Below are positions 8,633-18,102 of a DNA stretch of 44,737 nucleotides, piece by piece. Under the pieces are notes generated by a model that saw nothing but the letters and a program-made list of their open reading frames with translations, was not told the origin of the DNA and did not search any database. Position 1 is the stretch's first letter; each line of letters starts with the position of its first letter. Source of the DNA: Curvibacter sp. GWA2_63_95 (GTDB taxonomy: Bacteria; Pseudomonadota; Gammaproteobacteria; Burkholderiales; Burkholderiaceae_C). The stretch spans positions 1 to 44,737 of the forward strand of contig MGPB01000010.1 of NCBI GenBank assembly GCA_001795455.1, in the 5' to 3' direction. A program made the translations under genes and the position numbers.

Positions 8633-11022
8633 TTGCTGGCGAGCTGCTGCCAGGTGGCAACCACCGAGTCGGGGTTCAAGGAGATGGACGAGATGCCCTG
8701 CTCTTCCAGCCACTGCGCAAAGTCGGGGTGATCGCTGGGGCCTTGGCCGCAGATGCCGATGTACTTGCCCTGGCGCTTGCACGCCGCAATGGCCAAGCTG
8801 ATGAGCGCCTTGACCGCAGGGTCACGCTCGTCAAAGTCGGTAGCCAGCAGTTCCAGACCCGAATCACGGTCCAGCCCCAGGGTCAGTTGGGTCAGGTCGT
8901 TGGAGCCGATGGAGAAGCCGTCGAAGTATTCGAGGAACTGGTCCGCCAGGATGGCGTTGCTCGGAATCTCGCACATCATCACCAGCTTGAGTTCATCCTC
9001 GCCGCGGCGCAGGCCATGGCGCCCCAGCAACTCGGTAACCTTCTTGGCCTGGCCCAGGGTGCGGACAAAAGGCACCATCACCTGCACATTGGTCAGCCCC
9101 ATGTCGTTGCGCACACGCTTCAAGGCCTCGCATTCCATGGCAAACGCCTCGCCGAACTCGGTGCTGGTGTAACGCACGGCGCCGCGGAAACCCAGCATCG
9201 GGTTCTCTTCCTCGGGCTCGTAGCGGCTTCCACCAATCAGCTTGCGGTACTCGTTGCTCTTGAAGTCTGACAGGCGCACGATCACGGGTTTGGGCCAGAA
9301 AGCTGCTGCAATGGTGGCCACGCCTTCGGCCACACGGTCCACGTAGAAGGCCCGCGGCGAGGCATGGCCACGGGCTACGGACTCGACCGCCTTTTTCAGG
9401 TCGCTGTCGATGTTGGGGTAGTCCAGGATGGCCTTGGGGTGCACACCGATGTTGTTGTTGATGATGAACTCCAAGCGCGCCAGGCCCACGCCCTGGTTGG
9501 GCAACTGGCAGAAGTCAAACGCCAGCTGGGGGTTGCCCACGTTCATCATGATCTTGACCGGGATCTCGGGCATGGCGCCGCGCTGCACCTCGGACACCTC
9601 GGTCTCCAGCAGGCCGTCATAGATGAAGCCGGTGTCGCCTTCGGCGCAGCTCACTGTCACCAGCATGCCGTCCTTGAGCAGGTCGGTGGCGTTGCCACAG
9701 CCCACCACGGCCGGGATACCGAGTTCACGCGCAATGATGGCAGCGTGGCAGGTACGGCCACCGCGGTTGGTGACGATGGCGCTGGCGCGCTTCATCACCG
9801 GCTCCCAGTTGGGATCGGTCATGTCGGTGACCAGAATGTCGCCCGCCTGCACGGTGTCCATCTCGTTGATGTTGTGCACGATGCGCACCGGGCCGGTGCC
9901 GATCTTCTGGCCAATCGCACGGCCTTCCACCAGCACGGTGCCTTTGCCTTTGAGCTTGTAGCGGTACTCAGCCTGGTTGCCGGCCTGGCTCTTCACTGTC
10001 TCGGGACGGGCCTGCAGGATGTAGAGCTGGCCGTCCACGCCGTCCTTGCCCCATTCGATGTCCATGGGGCGGCCGTAGTGTTCCTCGATCACCAGCGCGT
10101 ACTTGGCCAGTTGTTCCACATCGGCATCGGTCAGCGAGTAGCGGTTGCGCAGCTCAGTGGGCACATCCGTCGTCTTGACCAGCTTGCCGCCGGCGGCCTT
10201 TTCCTCCGCGCTGGCAAACACCATTTGCAACAACTTGGAGCCCAGGTTGCGGCGGATCAGCGCGCGCTTGCCGGCCTTGAGCATGGGCTTGTGCACGTAA
10301 AACTCGTCAGGGTTCACCGCGCCCTGCACCACGGTTTCGCCCAGGCCGTAGCTGGAGGTGATGAACACCACCTGGTCGAAGCCGGACTCGGTGTCGATGG
10401 TGAACATCACACCGGCCGCGCCCAGGTCGGAGCGCACCATGCGCTGCACGCCAGCCGAGAGCGCCACCACATCATGGGCAAAACCCTTATGCACGCGGTA
10501 GCTGATCGCGCGGTCGTTGTAGAGGCTGGCAAATACCTCTTTCATCTTGTGCAGCACGTCCTCGATGCCCACCACGTTGAGGAAGGTTTCCTGCTGGCCG
10601 GCAAAAGAGGCGTCGGGCAAGTCTTCGGCCGTGGCGGAGGAGCGCACGGCAAAACTGGCTTGTGCGTTGGCGCCTGACAGGGTGACAAAAGCCTCACGGA
10701 TGGCTTTCTCCAGGTCCGCGGGGAAAGGCTGGGCCTCGACCATGGCACGAATCTCGGCGCCCACCTGCGCCAGGGCGCGTACATCCTCGGTGTCCAGGTC
10801 CTTGAGCTTGGCACTGATCTTGTCGGCCAGGCCCGCGTGCGCCAGAAACTGGCGGAAGGCGTGCGCCGTGGTCGCAAAGCCAGTGGGCACCTTCACGCCC
10901 TGTGGCAGTTGGGAAATCATCTCCCCCAGGGAGGCGTTTTTGCCTCCCACGGATTCCACATCGGCCATGCGCAGCAGCTCGAAGGGGACGACCAGGTCGG
11001 TCGGGTTGAAAAGATTAGACAT
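8629..11022 (-). CDS. ppsA: Phosphoenolpyruvate synthase
   Basis: Cytoplasmic enzyme converting pyruvate and ATP to PEP, AMP and phosphate for gluconeogenesis; 797 residues, normal length. The N-terminal ATP-binding domain begins [11 protein letters not shown]. The phosphohistidine domain has [14 protein letters not shown] with catalytic His426. The PEP-binding barrel ends with [11 protein letters not shown] and CGQGPSD (Cys758). It is divergent from its own regulator ppsR and followed by a coupled symporter gene. The ATG at 11022 is supported by the family-typical start just before VVPFELLRM. Activity is expected to be controlled by PpsR through phosphorylation of a threonine near the catalytic histidine, as known for the family. 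Confidence 0.98.
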   Translation of the reverse strand: MSNLFNPTDLVVPFELLRMADVESVGGKNASLGEMISQLPQGVKVPTGFATTAHAFRQFLAHAGLADKISAKLKDLDTEDVRALAQVGAEIRAMVEAQPFPADLEKAIREAFVTLSGANAQASFAVRSSATAEDLPDASFAGQQETFLNVVGIEDVLHKMKEVFASLYNDRAISYRVHKGFAHDVVALSAGVQRMVRSDLGAAGVMFTIDTESGFDQVVFITSSYGLGETVVQGAVNPDEFYVHKPMLKAGKRALIRRNLGSKLLQMVFASAEEKAAGGKLVKTTDVPTELRNRYSLTDADVEQLAKYALVIEEHYGRPMDIEWGKDGVDGQLYILQARPETVKSQAGNQAEYRYKLKGKGTVLVEGRAIGQKIGTGPVRIVHNINEMDTVQAGDILVTDMTDPNWEPVMKRASAIVTNRGGRTCHAAIIARELGIPAVVGCGNATDLLKDGMLVTVSCAEGDTGFIYDGLLETEVSEVQRGAMPEIPVKIMMNVGNPQLAFDFCQLPNQGVGLARLEFIINNNIGVHPKAILDYPNIDSDLKKAVESVARGHASPRAFYVDRVAEGVATIAAAFWPKPVIVRLSDFKSNEYRKLIGGSRYEPEEENPMLGFRGAVRYTSTEFGEAFAMECEALKRVRNDMGLTNVQVMVPFVRTLGQAKKVTELLGRHGLRRGEDELKLVMMCEIPSNAILADQFLEYFDGFSIGSNDLTQLTLGLDRDSGLELLATDFDERDPAVKALISLAIAACKRQGKYIGICGQGPSDHPDFAQWLEEQGISSISLNPDSVVATWQQLASK

Positions 11023-11243
11023 AGGAATGCTCCAGAAGTTAAAACCTTTACATGGCCCCGCGGGGAAATATCACCCGCCTGCCGAAACGCACGACCGTTC
11101 GTTTTCTGTTGTTGCTCTTATGGAATTACGACGCGGTTACCAAATGCGCTAAATTGCGGTGATTGTAGGTGGCAGGCGCCCCCCGCCAGACACCTGAAAA
11201 CCCGCGCGCGCTTGCAATTCACTGACACCCGGACCCACCCACC

Positions 11244-12065
11244 ATGCCCCAACGCACCGTATTTTTCATTTCCGACGGCACCGGAATCACCGCCGAGACC
11301 TTTGGCAACGCCATCCTGGCCCAGTTTGAGATGAAGGCGCGCCATGTGCGCCTGCCCTTTGTGGACACCGCCGACAAGGCGCACCAGGCCGTGCGCCAGA
11401 TCAACCACACCGGGGTGGTGGACGGCAACAAACCGATTGTGTTCACCACGCTGGTGAACATGGAAGTGCTCAAAGTGATTCAGGAAGGCTGCCAGGGCAT
11501 GCTGTTGGACATGTTTGGCATGTTTGTGCACCCGCTGGAAAACGAGCTGCAGATCAAGTCCAACCACCGCATTGGCCGTTTCAGCGACGCCAGCAAAAGC
11601 AAGGAGTACCAGGACCGCATCGAGGCGATCAACTTCTCCCTGGCGCACGACGACGGCCAGAGCAACCGCGACCTGGAGCAAAGTGATGTGATTCTGGTGG
11701 GCGTGAGCCGCAGTGGCAAAACGCCCACCTCGCTGTACCTGGCCATGCAGTACGGCCTGAAGGCGTCCAACTACCCGCTGATTCCCGAAGACTTTGAGCG
11801 CCGCCAACTGCCGCCGGCCCTGGTGCCCCACAAAGGCAAGATTTTTGGACTGACCATCCAGCCCGAGCGGCTGAGCGAGATTCGCAACGAGCGACGCCCC
11901 AACTCCAAGTACGCCGCCCTGGAGAACTGCCGCATGGAAGTCAGCGAAGCCGAGGCCATGATGCGGCGCACCGGCATCCGCTGGTTGTCCACCACCACCA
12001 AGTCCATCGAAGAGATCGCCACCACCATCCTGCAGGAGATCCACCCGGAGCGGCTGGTGTACTGA
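11244..12065 (+). CDS. ppsR: PEP synthase regulatory kinase/phosphorylase (DUF299)
   Basis: Bifunctional ADP-dependent kinase and phosphate-dependent phosphorylase that switches PEP synthase off and on. The 273-residue product starts MPQRTVFFISDGTGITAET, the family opening, and has the P-loop GVSRSGKT (153-160), followed by PTSLYLAMQYGLKASNYPL. The C-terminus has the conserved TTTKSIEEIA segment. It is divergently transcribed from ppsA across a 221 bp intergenic region, the normal arrangement in betaproteobacteria. A copy of the dispersed repeat follows the stop. Confidence 0.96.
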   Translation: MPQRTVFFISDGTGITAETFGNAILAQFEMKARHVRLPFVDTADKAHQAVRQINHTGVVDGNKPIVFTTLVNMEVLKVIQEGCQGMLLDMFGMFVHPLENELQIKSNHRIGRFSDASKSKEYQDRIEAINFSLAHDDGQSNRDLEQSDVILVGVSRSGKTPTSLYLAMQYGLKASNYPLIPEDFERRQLPPALVPHKGKIFGLTIQPERLSEIRNERRPNSKYAALENCRMEVSEAEAMMRRTGIRWLSTTTKSIEEIATTILQEIHPERLVY

Positions 12066-12083
12066 AGTGGCCCCGCCCAATTC

Positions 12084-12139
12084 ACTATGAATTCCATAGC
12101 TACCCGCGCATATTCCACGGGGGCTAGAGGCCTATTTCA
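12084..12139 (+). repeat. Dispersed 56 bp repeat, copy 2 (intergenic)
   Basis: Contains CATAGCTACCCGCGCA and GGGGGCTAGAGGCC at the same offsets as the other copies. It lies between the convergent ppsR and DUF2149 genes. Confidence 0.8.
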
Positions 12140-12150
12140 TATGTAAATGG

Positions 12151-12465
12151 CTATTCCGGCACGTAGACAATGCCGCCATCCTTCATACGGTAGGCGGTTC
12201 CGGCCTTGGCGCCCTCGCCCTGGCCGATCTGGCCGCTGGACTTGTAGCGCTCGATCTTCTCGCCCTTCTTCACCATCATCTCCATGGTGGGCTTGCCGGC
12301 ATCGGTAATCACGGTCACCTCCTGCTTGCTGAAGGCATTGAGCATGGGGTTTTGCGCCACGGTGATCAGCAGCGCGGCGATGATGACCAGAAAAATGTCA
12401 ATGATGTTCACCACCGACAGGATGGGATCGTCGCTCTCGGATTCGTGCAACAGCTTGAGGCTCAT
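12151..12465 (-). CDS. DUF2149 protein, ExbD-like membrane component (HmuV-like)
   Basis: Small membrane protein of 104 residues. One membrane segment at about residues 18-38 (VVNIIDIFLVIIAALLI) carries an acidic residue, Asp23, placed as in ExbD, where the motif is TPLVDVMLVLLIIF. The rest is a soluble domain ending DGGIVYVPE. DUF2149 genes follow ExbB-like genes in hmu-type haem operons of Bacteroidota, where the product is called HmuV. Here it is the last gene of the minus-strand haem cluster, 61 bp after the ExbB-like gene. Family membership is fairly sure; the ExbD-like role is inference from the membrane Asp and context. Confidence 0.8.
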   Translation of the reverse strand: MSLKLLHESESDDPILSVVNIIDIFLVIIAALLITVAQNPMLNAFSKQEVTVITDAGKPTMEMMVKKGEKIERYKSSGQIGQGEGAKAGTAYRMKDGGIVYVPE

Positions 12466-12526
12466 TGGAAAACCTCCGCGCTGCGCACTGCTATGCGAGC
12501 TTGCTTGGGGCGGCCCTGCGCGGCGC

Positions 12527-13018
12527 TCATGCTGTCTTCCTTTGCTGCAGGGTCACCAGCTCTTCGGCCAGCCAGCGGCGGCGCACGTTGGCCACCCAGT
12601 AGGTGATGCTGGCGGCAATCAGCGCCAGGATCACCGCAGAGAACGCCACGGTCAGGCTGCCGGAGACTTGGGCCAGGTTGCCATCCGACAGCGACTTGAG
12701 CGCGGGCCCCATGGGAATCATGGTGCCCACCAAGCCCAGCATGGGGGCGATACGACTGGCCAGACGTTCAGGCTCCAGCAACTTGTGGGCAAACAGGTCG
12801 AGTTCGTCTTCGGTGGCTTCGGGGCGACTTTCCACATAACGCATCAAGGGGTAGCCGCCCAACTTGGCGGGATTGCGACGCTGCAGTGCCTGCACCGTGA
12901 AAGAGCCCAGCACATACAGCGCATACACAAACAGCAGGGCAACCAGGGTCAGCACCGGCAGCAAGAACAGCTGCCCCACCTGGTACATGAAGATTTCGAT
13001 CATCGAGCTTTGGCTCAT
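12527..13018 (-). CDS. MotA/TolQ/ExbB proton-channel family protein (HmuU-like)
   Basis: Inner-membrane protein of 163 residues with a membrane segment at about 10-40 (LFLLPVLTLVALLFVYALYV) and two more in the C-terminal half, where the family signature APMLGLVGTMIPMGPAL and TVAFSAVILALIAASITY are seen. This is the proton-channel half of an ExbB/ExbD-type energising complex. It is shorter than the classical ExbB encoded later in the window (32099-32815). It is 9 bp after chaN and upstream of the DUF2149 gene, so the two likely form a complex dedicated to the haem cluster. Confidence 0.88.
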   Translation of the reverse strand: MSQSSMIEIFMYQVGQLFLLPVLTLVALLFVYALYVLGSFTVQALQRRNPAKLGGYPLMRYVESRPEATEDELDLFAHKLLEPERLASRIAPMLGLVGTMIPMGPALKSLSDGNLAQVSGSLTVAFSAVILALIAASITYWVANVRRRWLAEELVTLQQRKTA

Positions 13019-13027
13019 GGGGTTTCC

Positions 13028-13981
13028 TTAAGGCTTGGGATTGGGAGACGGGGTTGAAGGGGCAACGGGCGCCACAGCAGCAGGTGCCGCCAGGCCTGGC
13101 AATGCAGTGGCGCAGGGATCGGGGCGCACCTCGCCGGGTGCGGTGAACCACAGCACATCGAAGCCGGCGTGGTCGTAATCAGCGGGCGCGGCTTTGCCCG
13201 ACACCGTTTCAACCAGGGCAATGGTCAGCGCTTTGTCGGGTGCGGCCAGGTAGCGCGGCACCGCGCGGTCGCTGCGTACGTGGCCCGCACCGGCAATCAG
13301 CACCACGGGGCCACCCACGGCGTCCAGCACCTGGGCCATGCGTGCGTCACGCGCGCGTTGTGCAGCCACGATGCCAGCCAAGCGTGCCGGCTCGGGCCGG
13401 TGGCCGCAGTGGCCTTGCACCACATCGTTTTCCAATGCCGCCAGCTGCGCTGGCGTGGCAGCAGGCAAAGCCGGTGTCACTTCGCCAAGCGCGATCTTGC
13501 GGGCATCTGCACGCGACAGATTGGCCGCACGCAATGGCCACTGGCGCTGGGCGGCAAAGGCCATCAGATCCTTGTACATGGGCCAGCGCCAGCCCTTGCG
13601 GTTGAGCTGGCCCGCATCGGCCAGCGCCTCTGCATCGGTCTGCCCGGCCAACTGTGCGCGGCTCAGCGCGTCTTGGTGTTCTGAATCCAGCTGTTCCATG
13701 GCCAGCGCGGGTTGGGTGCCCAGGGCCGCCAGGCCCCGGAGCACATCCAGCTGCCGCGCGTGGTGGGCCTCACTGTCGTGTTTTTCGCCCAGCAGCACAT
13801 AGCGGGCAGCCGCGGCACGCTGGTACAACACGGACTCGGTGATAAACGCCTGGGTGCGCGTGTCCCAGATGCGGCCTTGCAGACCCTGGGTGGGCTGACT
13901 GGGCACCTGGGCCATTGCCGTGCCGCCCAGGCACAAGCCAAGACACAGGTTCAAGGCCCTGGCCAATCGTTGGGTTTTCAT
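13028..13981 (-). CDS. ChaN family haem-binding protein (DUF399)
   Basis: Exported protein of 317 residues. The signal peptide is MKTQRLARALNLCLGLCLGG with a cleavage site after AMA; no convincing lipobox is present, unlike the Campylobacter ChaN lipoprotein. The family motif GEKHDSEAHHARQL lies at about residues 67-80, followed by ALAMEQLDSEHQ; such His/Glu residues bind haem or metal in ChaN. The C-terminus is Pro/Ala-rich. The ATG at 13981 overlaps the CobN-like stop as ATGA, so the two are translationally coupled; an alternative in-frame ATG exists four codons upstream. Context suggests a periplasmic haem or porphyrin-handling role beside the chelatase. Confidence 0.85.
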   Translation of the reverse strand: MKTQRLARALNLCLGLCLGGTAMAQVPSQPTQGLQGRIWDTRTQAFITESVLYQRAAAARYVLLGEKHDSEAHHARQLDVLRGLAALGTQPALAMEQLDSEHQDALSRAQLAGQTDAEALADAGQLNRKGWRWPMYKDLMAFAAQRQWPLRAANLSRADARKIALGEVTPALPAATPAQLAALENDVVQGHCGHRPEPARLAGIVAAQRARDARMAQVLDAVGGPVVLIAGAGHVRSDRAVPRYLAAPDKALTIALVETVSGKAAPADYDHAGFDVLWFTAPGEVRPDPCATALPGLAAPAAVAPVAPSTPSPNPKP

Positions 13982-16900
13982 GCTTTTCTCCATTGGCGCC
14001 AGGCCCCGATGGCCGGCGTCATCAACAACACACCCATGGCCAACAAGAGCATGGTGCTCAAGGCCTGAACCACAGGTTCGCTCACTTTCTCCAGCTTCAT
14101 GCCTTCAATCAGGGGAGGGGCAGAAGGTTCCGAAGGCCTTGCTTCGGCGGGGGCCGCAGATGGCGGGGCCGCCGTGGCCGGATGGGCGGATGCCGGGGTT
14201 GCAGCGGTCACCGCGCCGTCCACCGCTTGGCCCAGACCATAGCCTGACAAACCGACAAACTCCTGGAAGGTGGTGTTGCTGGTGCGCACATCAAACCGTT
14301 GGGCCAGGTCGGTATAACGCGCCTTGAGTTCATCCACGGTGGCGGCATCCGCCTGCCAGTACCCCTGGCGGGCCATCTCCAGCATGCGCTCCATCATCTG
14401 GGCCAGCGCGTGGGGGTTGTTCTTTTCCATGTACTGGCGCATGCCGAGCTGGTGCTTGTCACGCACATACACATCGGCAAATTCCTGCCACTGGTCATCC
14501 CGCACAATCTCGCGCGCCACCGTGGTCCAGCCGGTGAAGTTGTTGATGCCATCCAGCATCTGCAGGGTGCCCGCGTAGCCCTCTTTCATCAGGCCCTGGA
14601 TGTAGCCGGGATGGAAGTTGCGCGTGGCCAGCTCTTTGGACAGAAAACCCGCCGCATCCTCGGCCTTGCCCGAACCCGAACCGCGCAGGTTCGAAATAAA
14701 CAGCTCGGGCGCCTTGCCATCCAGATACCGCACCGCCGTGGCAATACCACCCAGGTACTGGAACGGGTCGTCGGTGGTGAGCATGCCGTAAAGGTTGGAG
14801 CTGCGGGCCAATACCGCAGCCTGGGTGCCCTTGAGGTGGGTGGCGTAAAGATTCAAGCCTGCTCCCCCGCTGCTGCCCCCGGCCTCGCGCGCCAGGTCGG
14901 CGCCGCTCTTGCCCCAATCAGCTTCTACCGGCCCGTAGGCAAACTGCATCTTGCGCAGGTAAAGCTCGGCCATCTTGCGATCGCCCTCCTCCTTGGTTTT
15001 CCAGGTGTCGGTGGCCAAGGCTGCGTCGTCCAGGCCGGAGCCGTAGTTGCCCGAGGCGCCCGAGAAAATGCGCGTCTCACCCGCGCGCTGTGCCGCATCG
15101 GCGCGCCAGCCCTGGGCCTGCAGTTGGCCGGTGATGGTTTTGGCATTCTTGGCCACCACGTTGTCGGATTCGGCCGTCGCCTGCGAAGCCAGTTGGGCAG
15201 CACGCGCCAGCTGTTTCATGACGTTGGGAAAGTGGTCGCGGTACAGGCCTGTGGCCGACAGCACCACGTCAATGCGTGGCCGGCCCAGGTCCTTGCGCGG
15301 TACCAGCTTCACGTCGGTCACGCGGCCGCCGGCGTCCCAGACGGGCTCCGCCCCCATGGCCCACAGCGCCTGGGCTTCCAGCATGCCCATATGGCGCATG
15401 GTCTCTACTGACCACAACGTAAAGGTGAACTTGGAAGGCGTCACGCCCGATTTTTGCTTGTGCGCCGCCACCAGCTTGTCCAGCGCCTCCTTGCCGGCTT
15501 CCCAGGCGGCTTTGGTGGGTACCCGGGAGGGGTCAAAACCATACAGATTGCGCCCGGTGGGCAGGCTGTCAGGGTTTTTGATCGGATCGCCGCCGTAGGA
15601 CGTGGGGATGTAGCGGCCGCTCAGGGCGGCCAGGAGGTTGCGGGTTTCGCCGTCTGCCTTCAGATCAGCGACCCATCGACGCCCCTGTTCGACCATGGCC
15701 TTGAGCTTGGGCGGCAAACCGTCGGTGGGCTGGCCCTGCACCGCATGCCTGACCAGCAACTTGTAGGGTGCGGTTTGCGTCATCTTGGCGTAGTCCGCAA
15801 TGATGGCCTCGTCGGCCTCCAAGTCATCGCCATCGGCCAACGTGGCTGCGGCCTCCCAGAACGGGGCGCCCAGCATCATCAGCACGGTGTAGAGGCGGCC
15901 CTGTTCATCTGAGCCCTGGCCAAAGGTGTGCAGGCCCAGGGGCTGTGCCGTTTGGGCAAGTTCGTGCAGGTGATCGTGCAGCGCATTGATAAAAACGGGG
16001 AACTCGCGCTCCATGCGTTCGGGTGTCCACGCCATATCCCGGTCCAAGCGCTCCTTGCGCACCTGGGCGGTGATGGACAGGCGCAGTTGCTCCTTCACCG
16101 CACCCTGGTCCTGGGCCAGCCAGGCGTGCAGGTCGTCATGCAACTTGGTCAACACGGCATGCAGACCGGCCGGCGCAAACGGCGGCGTCTGGTGGCTGAT
16201 GTTGACCGCGCGGCCACGCCGCTTGGTCTGCGTGGCTTCGCCAATGTTGTCCACGATGTAGGGATAGATCACGGGCACATTGCCCAGCGCCATCAGCGGG
16301 TAGTCATGCACCCAGAGGCCGCGCTCCTTGCCGGGCAACCACTCTTGCGTGCCATGGGTTCCAAAGTGGATCAGGGCATCGGCCTTGAACTGCGCGCGGG
16401 TCCACAAATAGCCGGCCATGTAGGAGTGCGGTGGCGCTGCGGTGGTGGAGTGGTAAATCTCCTTGCCCTTGGCATACAGGCCGCCGCCAACCGGTTCTCC
16501 ACGCGGGGGCTGCGGCATGATGACCACGTTGCCCAACTTGAGGCGCGGAATGGCAAAGTAGGCCTCGCCATTGCGGCGCACCCAAAATACCGATTTCTCG
16601 GGCTGTGCCACGGCAGACGACCAGACCTCACGGCGCTCGTCCGGCAGGCTGGCCAGCCATTGTTTGTAGGTGGCCAAGGGCATCAACTCGGCCAAGCCAT
16701 CGCGCACCAGCGCCTCCATCTCTTGCGCCACGCTGCCCGGACGGTAAAACGGTGTGAGCAGGCGTTGCAGATTGCGCGTCAGTGCTGCCGCGTCCATCGC
16801 CTCGGTGCGGTAACCCTCGGCCTTCATGGCGGCCAAGGTGCTGTGCAAGCTGGTGGGCAGGTTCATGAACGAAGCACCCAGGTTCTTTTCCCCCGCAGGG

Positions 16901-18036
16901 TAGTTCCAGAACATGATGGCCACTTTTTTGTCAGCATTGGTGGCACGTGCCAGGCGGGCCAGCCCCAGGGCCTTGCCCACCACCGCATCGGCTTGTTCCG
17001 GAATCGCGCGCAACTGGTCGTCGCTGTCAGTGGCTGCCGCCACCATGATGTCGTGCACTCCCGCGTACTCGGGCTGGGCCAGGTAAAACGGCACGTCCAT
17101 CAGCGCAATGCCCGCGTTGTCATTCCACCAGGCATCGGCACTGCCCTTGCGGTAGGCCATGGCCTGGATCACCGGGATGCCCAGCTTCTCGAATTCGGTG
17201 CGCCGCCCCTCAGGGTTCAACATGATCTGCGTGGTGATCAGCACATCGGCAAGCGGCTTGCCCTCGGGCGCCAGCACCCGCGTGTTGGCATCGTTGTCCA
17301 TCACCGGGCTATAGAAGGCCAGCGGCACGGCGCCCGCAGCTTCTATGCGGGCAATGAAGTCATCAATCATGCCGGTCTGCTCGGCCGCAATGGCTTGCTG
17401 GTGGAAGGCCACGGCAATCACCGGCTTGCCCTTGGGCGCGCCCTTCCAGCGCAGATACGATGCCGTGTCGGCAAACACCAGCGAAGGAGCCTTGGGGTGA
17501 TAGATCGCGGTTGCCGGAAACACCTGTGGCGCAGCAATCCCCTTCCAGGGCTTCTTGGCAAAGTGGGCCGCCACGGTTGCAAAAAAGCCGGCACTGTTGG
17601 CGCGCCCGCCATTCACGTAATAGGCATGCAAGCGCCTGGCCAGATCATCCGGCAGATGGGACCATTGAGGCTTGCTGGTGTGCAGCCACAACACCGGTGT
17701 TTTGGCCTGCGCCAACGCAGGCAACGCATCATTCACCTTGGCTGCAATGGACTCCTGGATATGGTCGCGCGGCGCGTCAAACAACACCATGTCATGCCCG
17801 GCCCAGAGGCGGGCATCGACCACACCCAGTTTTTCAATGAACTTGGCCTCGACCTTGACACCATAGGGGGCAGCGGCTTCTGACAAGACCTTGAACTTGC
17901 CGGGCGTGATGGGACCAGTCGTTACGAACAACAAGGAGGCGGCGAAACCCAAAGACGGCAACAGCCAGCCACCCAACATCAGGACCAGCCAGAAAAACAG
18001 CGGGCGCCAGCCCTTCCACCACGTCAAGTCAGTCAT
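13978..18036 (-). CDS. CobN/Mg-chelatase-like haem-cluster protein (HmuS-like)
   Basis: Very large protein of 1352 residues with the CobN/magnesium-chelatase H-subunit fold: DALIHFGTHGTQEWLPGKE, then PVIYPYIVDNIGEATQTKRRG and GSGLDDAALATDTWKT are recognisable family blocks. Unlike cytoplasmic CobN, it begins with a hydrophobic segment (about 12-33) and ends with a membrane helix (STMLLLAMGVLLMTPAIGAW) and a basic tail, so it should be a periplasmic protein tethered to the inner membrane. No CobS/CobT or cobalamin genes are nearby. Its place between a haem receptor and ExbB/DUF2149 genes matches HmuS of Bacteroidota, reported to strip iron from haem. The start at 18036 has only a weak ribosome binding site. 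Confidence 0.88.
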   Translation of the reverse strand: MTDLTWWKGWRPLFFWLVLMLGGWLLPSLGFAASLLFVTTGPITPGKFKVLSEAAAPYGVKVEAKFIEKLGVVDARLWAGHDMVLFDAPRDHIQESIAAKVNDALPALAQAKTPVLWLHTSKPQWSHLPDDLARRLHAYYVNGGRANSAGFFATVAAHFAKKPWKGIAAPQVFPATAIYHPKAPSLVFADTASYLRWKGAPKGKPVIAVAFHQQAIAAEQTGMIDDFIARIEAAGAVPLAFYSPVMDNDANTRVLAPEGKPLADVLITTQIMLNPEGRRTEFEKLGIPVIQAMAYRKGSADAWWNDNAGIALMDVPFYLAQPEYAGVHDIMVAAATDSDDQLRAIPEQADAVVGKALGLARLARATNADKKVAIMFWNYPAGEKNLGASFMNLPTSLHSTLAAMKAEGYRTEAMDAAALTRNLQRLLTPFYRPGSVAQEMEALVRDGLAELMPLATYKQWLASLPDERREVWSSAVAQPEKSVFWVRRNGEAYFAIPRLKLGNVVIMPQPPRGEPVGGGLYAKGKEIYHSTTAAPPHSYMAGYLWTRAQFKADALIHFGTHGTQEWLPGKERGLWVHDYPLMALGNVPVIYPYIVDNIGEATQTKRRGRAVNISHQTPPFAPAGLHAVLTKLHDDLHAWLAQDQGAVKEQLRLSITAQVRKERLDRDMAWTPERMEREFPVFINALHDHLHELAQTAQPLGLHTFGQGSDEQGRLYTVLMMLGAPFWEAAATLADGDDLEADEAIIADYAKMTQTAPYKLLVRHAVQGQPTDGLPPKLKAMVEQGRRWVADLKADGETRNLLAALSGRYIPTSYGGDPIKNPDSLPTGRNLYGFDPSRVPTKAAWEAGKEALDKLVAAHKQKSGVTPSKFTFTLWSVETMRHMGMLEAQALWAMGAEPVWDAGGRVTDVKLVPRKDLGRPRIDVVLSATGLYRDHFPNVMKQLARAAQLASQATAESDNVVAKNAKTITGQLQAQGWRADAAQRAGETRIFSGASGNYGSGLDDAALATDTWKTKEEGDRKMAELYLRKMQFAYGPVEADWGKSGADLAREAGGSSGGAGLNLYATHLKGTQAAVLARSSNLYGMLTTDDPFQYLGGIATAVRYLDGKAPELFISNLRGSGSGKAEDAAGFLSKELATRNFHPGYIQGLMKEGYAGTLQMLDGINNFTGWTTVAREIVRDDQWQEFADVYVRDKHQLGMRQYMEKNNPHALAQMMERMLEMARQGYWQADAATVDELKARYTDLAQRFDVRTSNTTFQEFVGLSGYGLGQAVDGAVTAATPASAHPATAAPPSAAPAEARPSEPSAPPLIEGMKLEKVSEPVVQALSTMLLLAMGVLLMTPAIGAWRQWRKA

Positions 18037-18051
18037 TGCGTTCTTTGAAGT

Positions 18052-18084
18052 AAAAAAACCGGAAGCACCCGAAAGCGCCTCCGG
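18052..18084 (-). terminator. Terminator-like hairpin between haem receptor and CobN-like gene
   Basis: On the minus strand CCGGAGGCGC pairs with GTGCTTCCGG (two G-U pairs) around a six-base loop and is followed directly by seven T. It lies wholly between the receptor stop (18103) and the CobN-like start (18036). It probably lets only part of the transcripts through. Confidence 0.8.
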
Positions 18085-18102
18085 CAAACGGTGCCCTCAC
18101 CG

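Noticed and set aside
9364..10677. Open frame of 437 codons opposite ppsA
   Set aside because: Antisense shadow of a conserved enzyme; composition typical of reversed coding sequence.
15928..17883. Long open frame (651 codons) opposite the CobN-like gene
   Set aside because: Low-complexity His/Gly/Arg-rich translation with no domain; the minus-strand gene is clearly real.
13978..18036. Reading the CobN-like protein as a cobalamin cobaltochelatase subunit
   Set aside because: It has export and membrane-anchor segments and haem-uptake neighbours, and no cobalamin genes are in the window.
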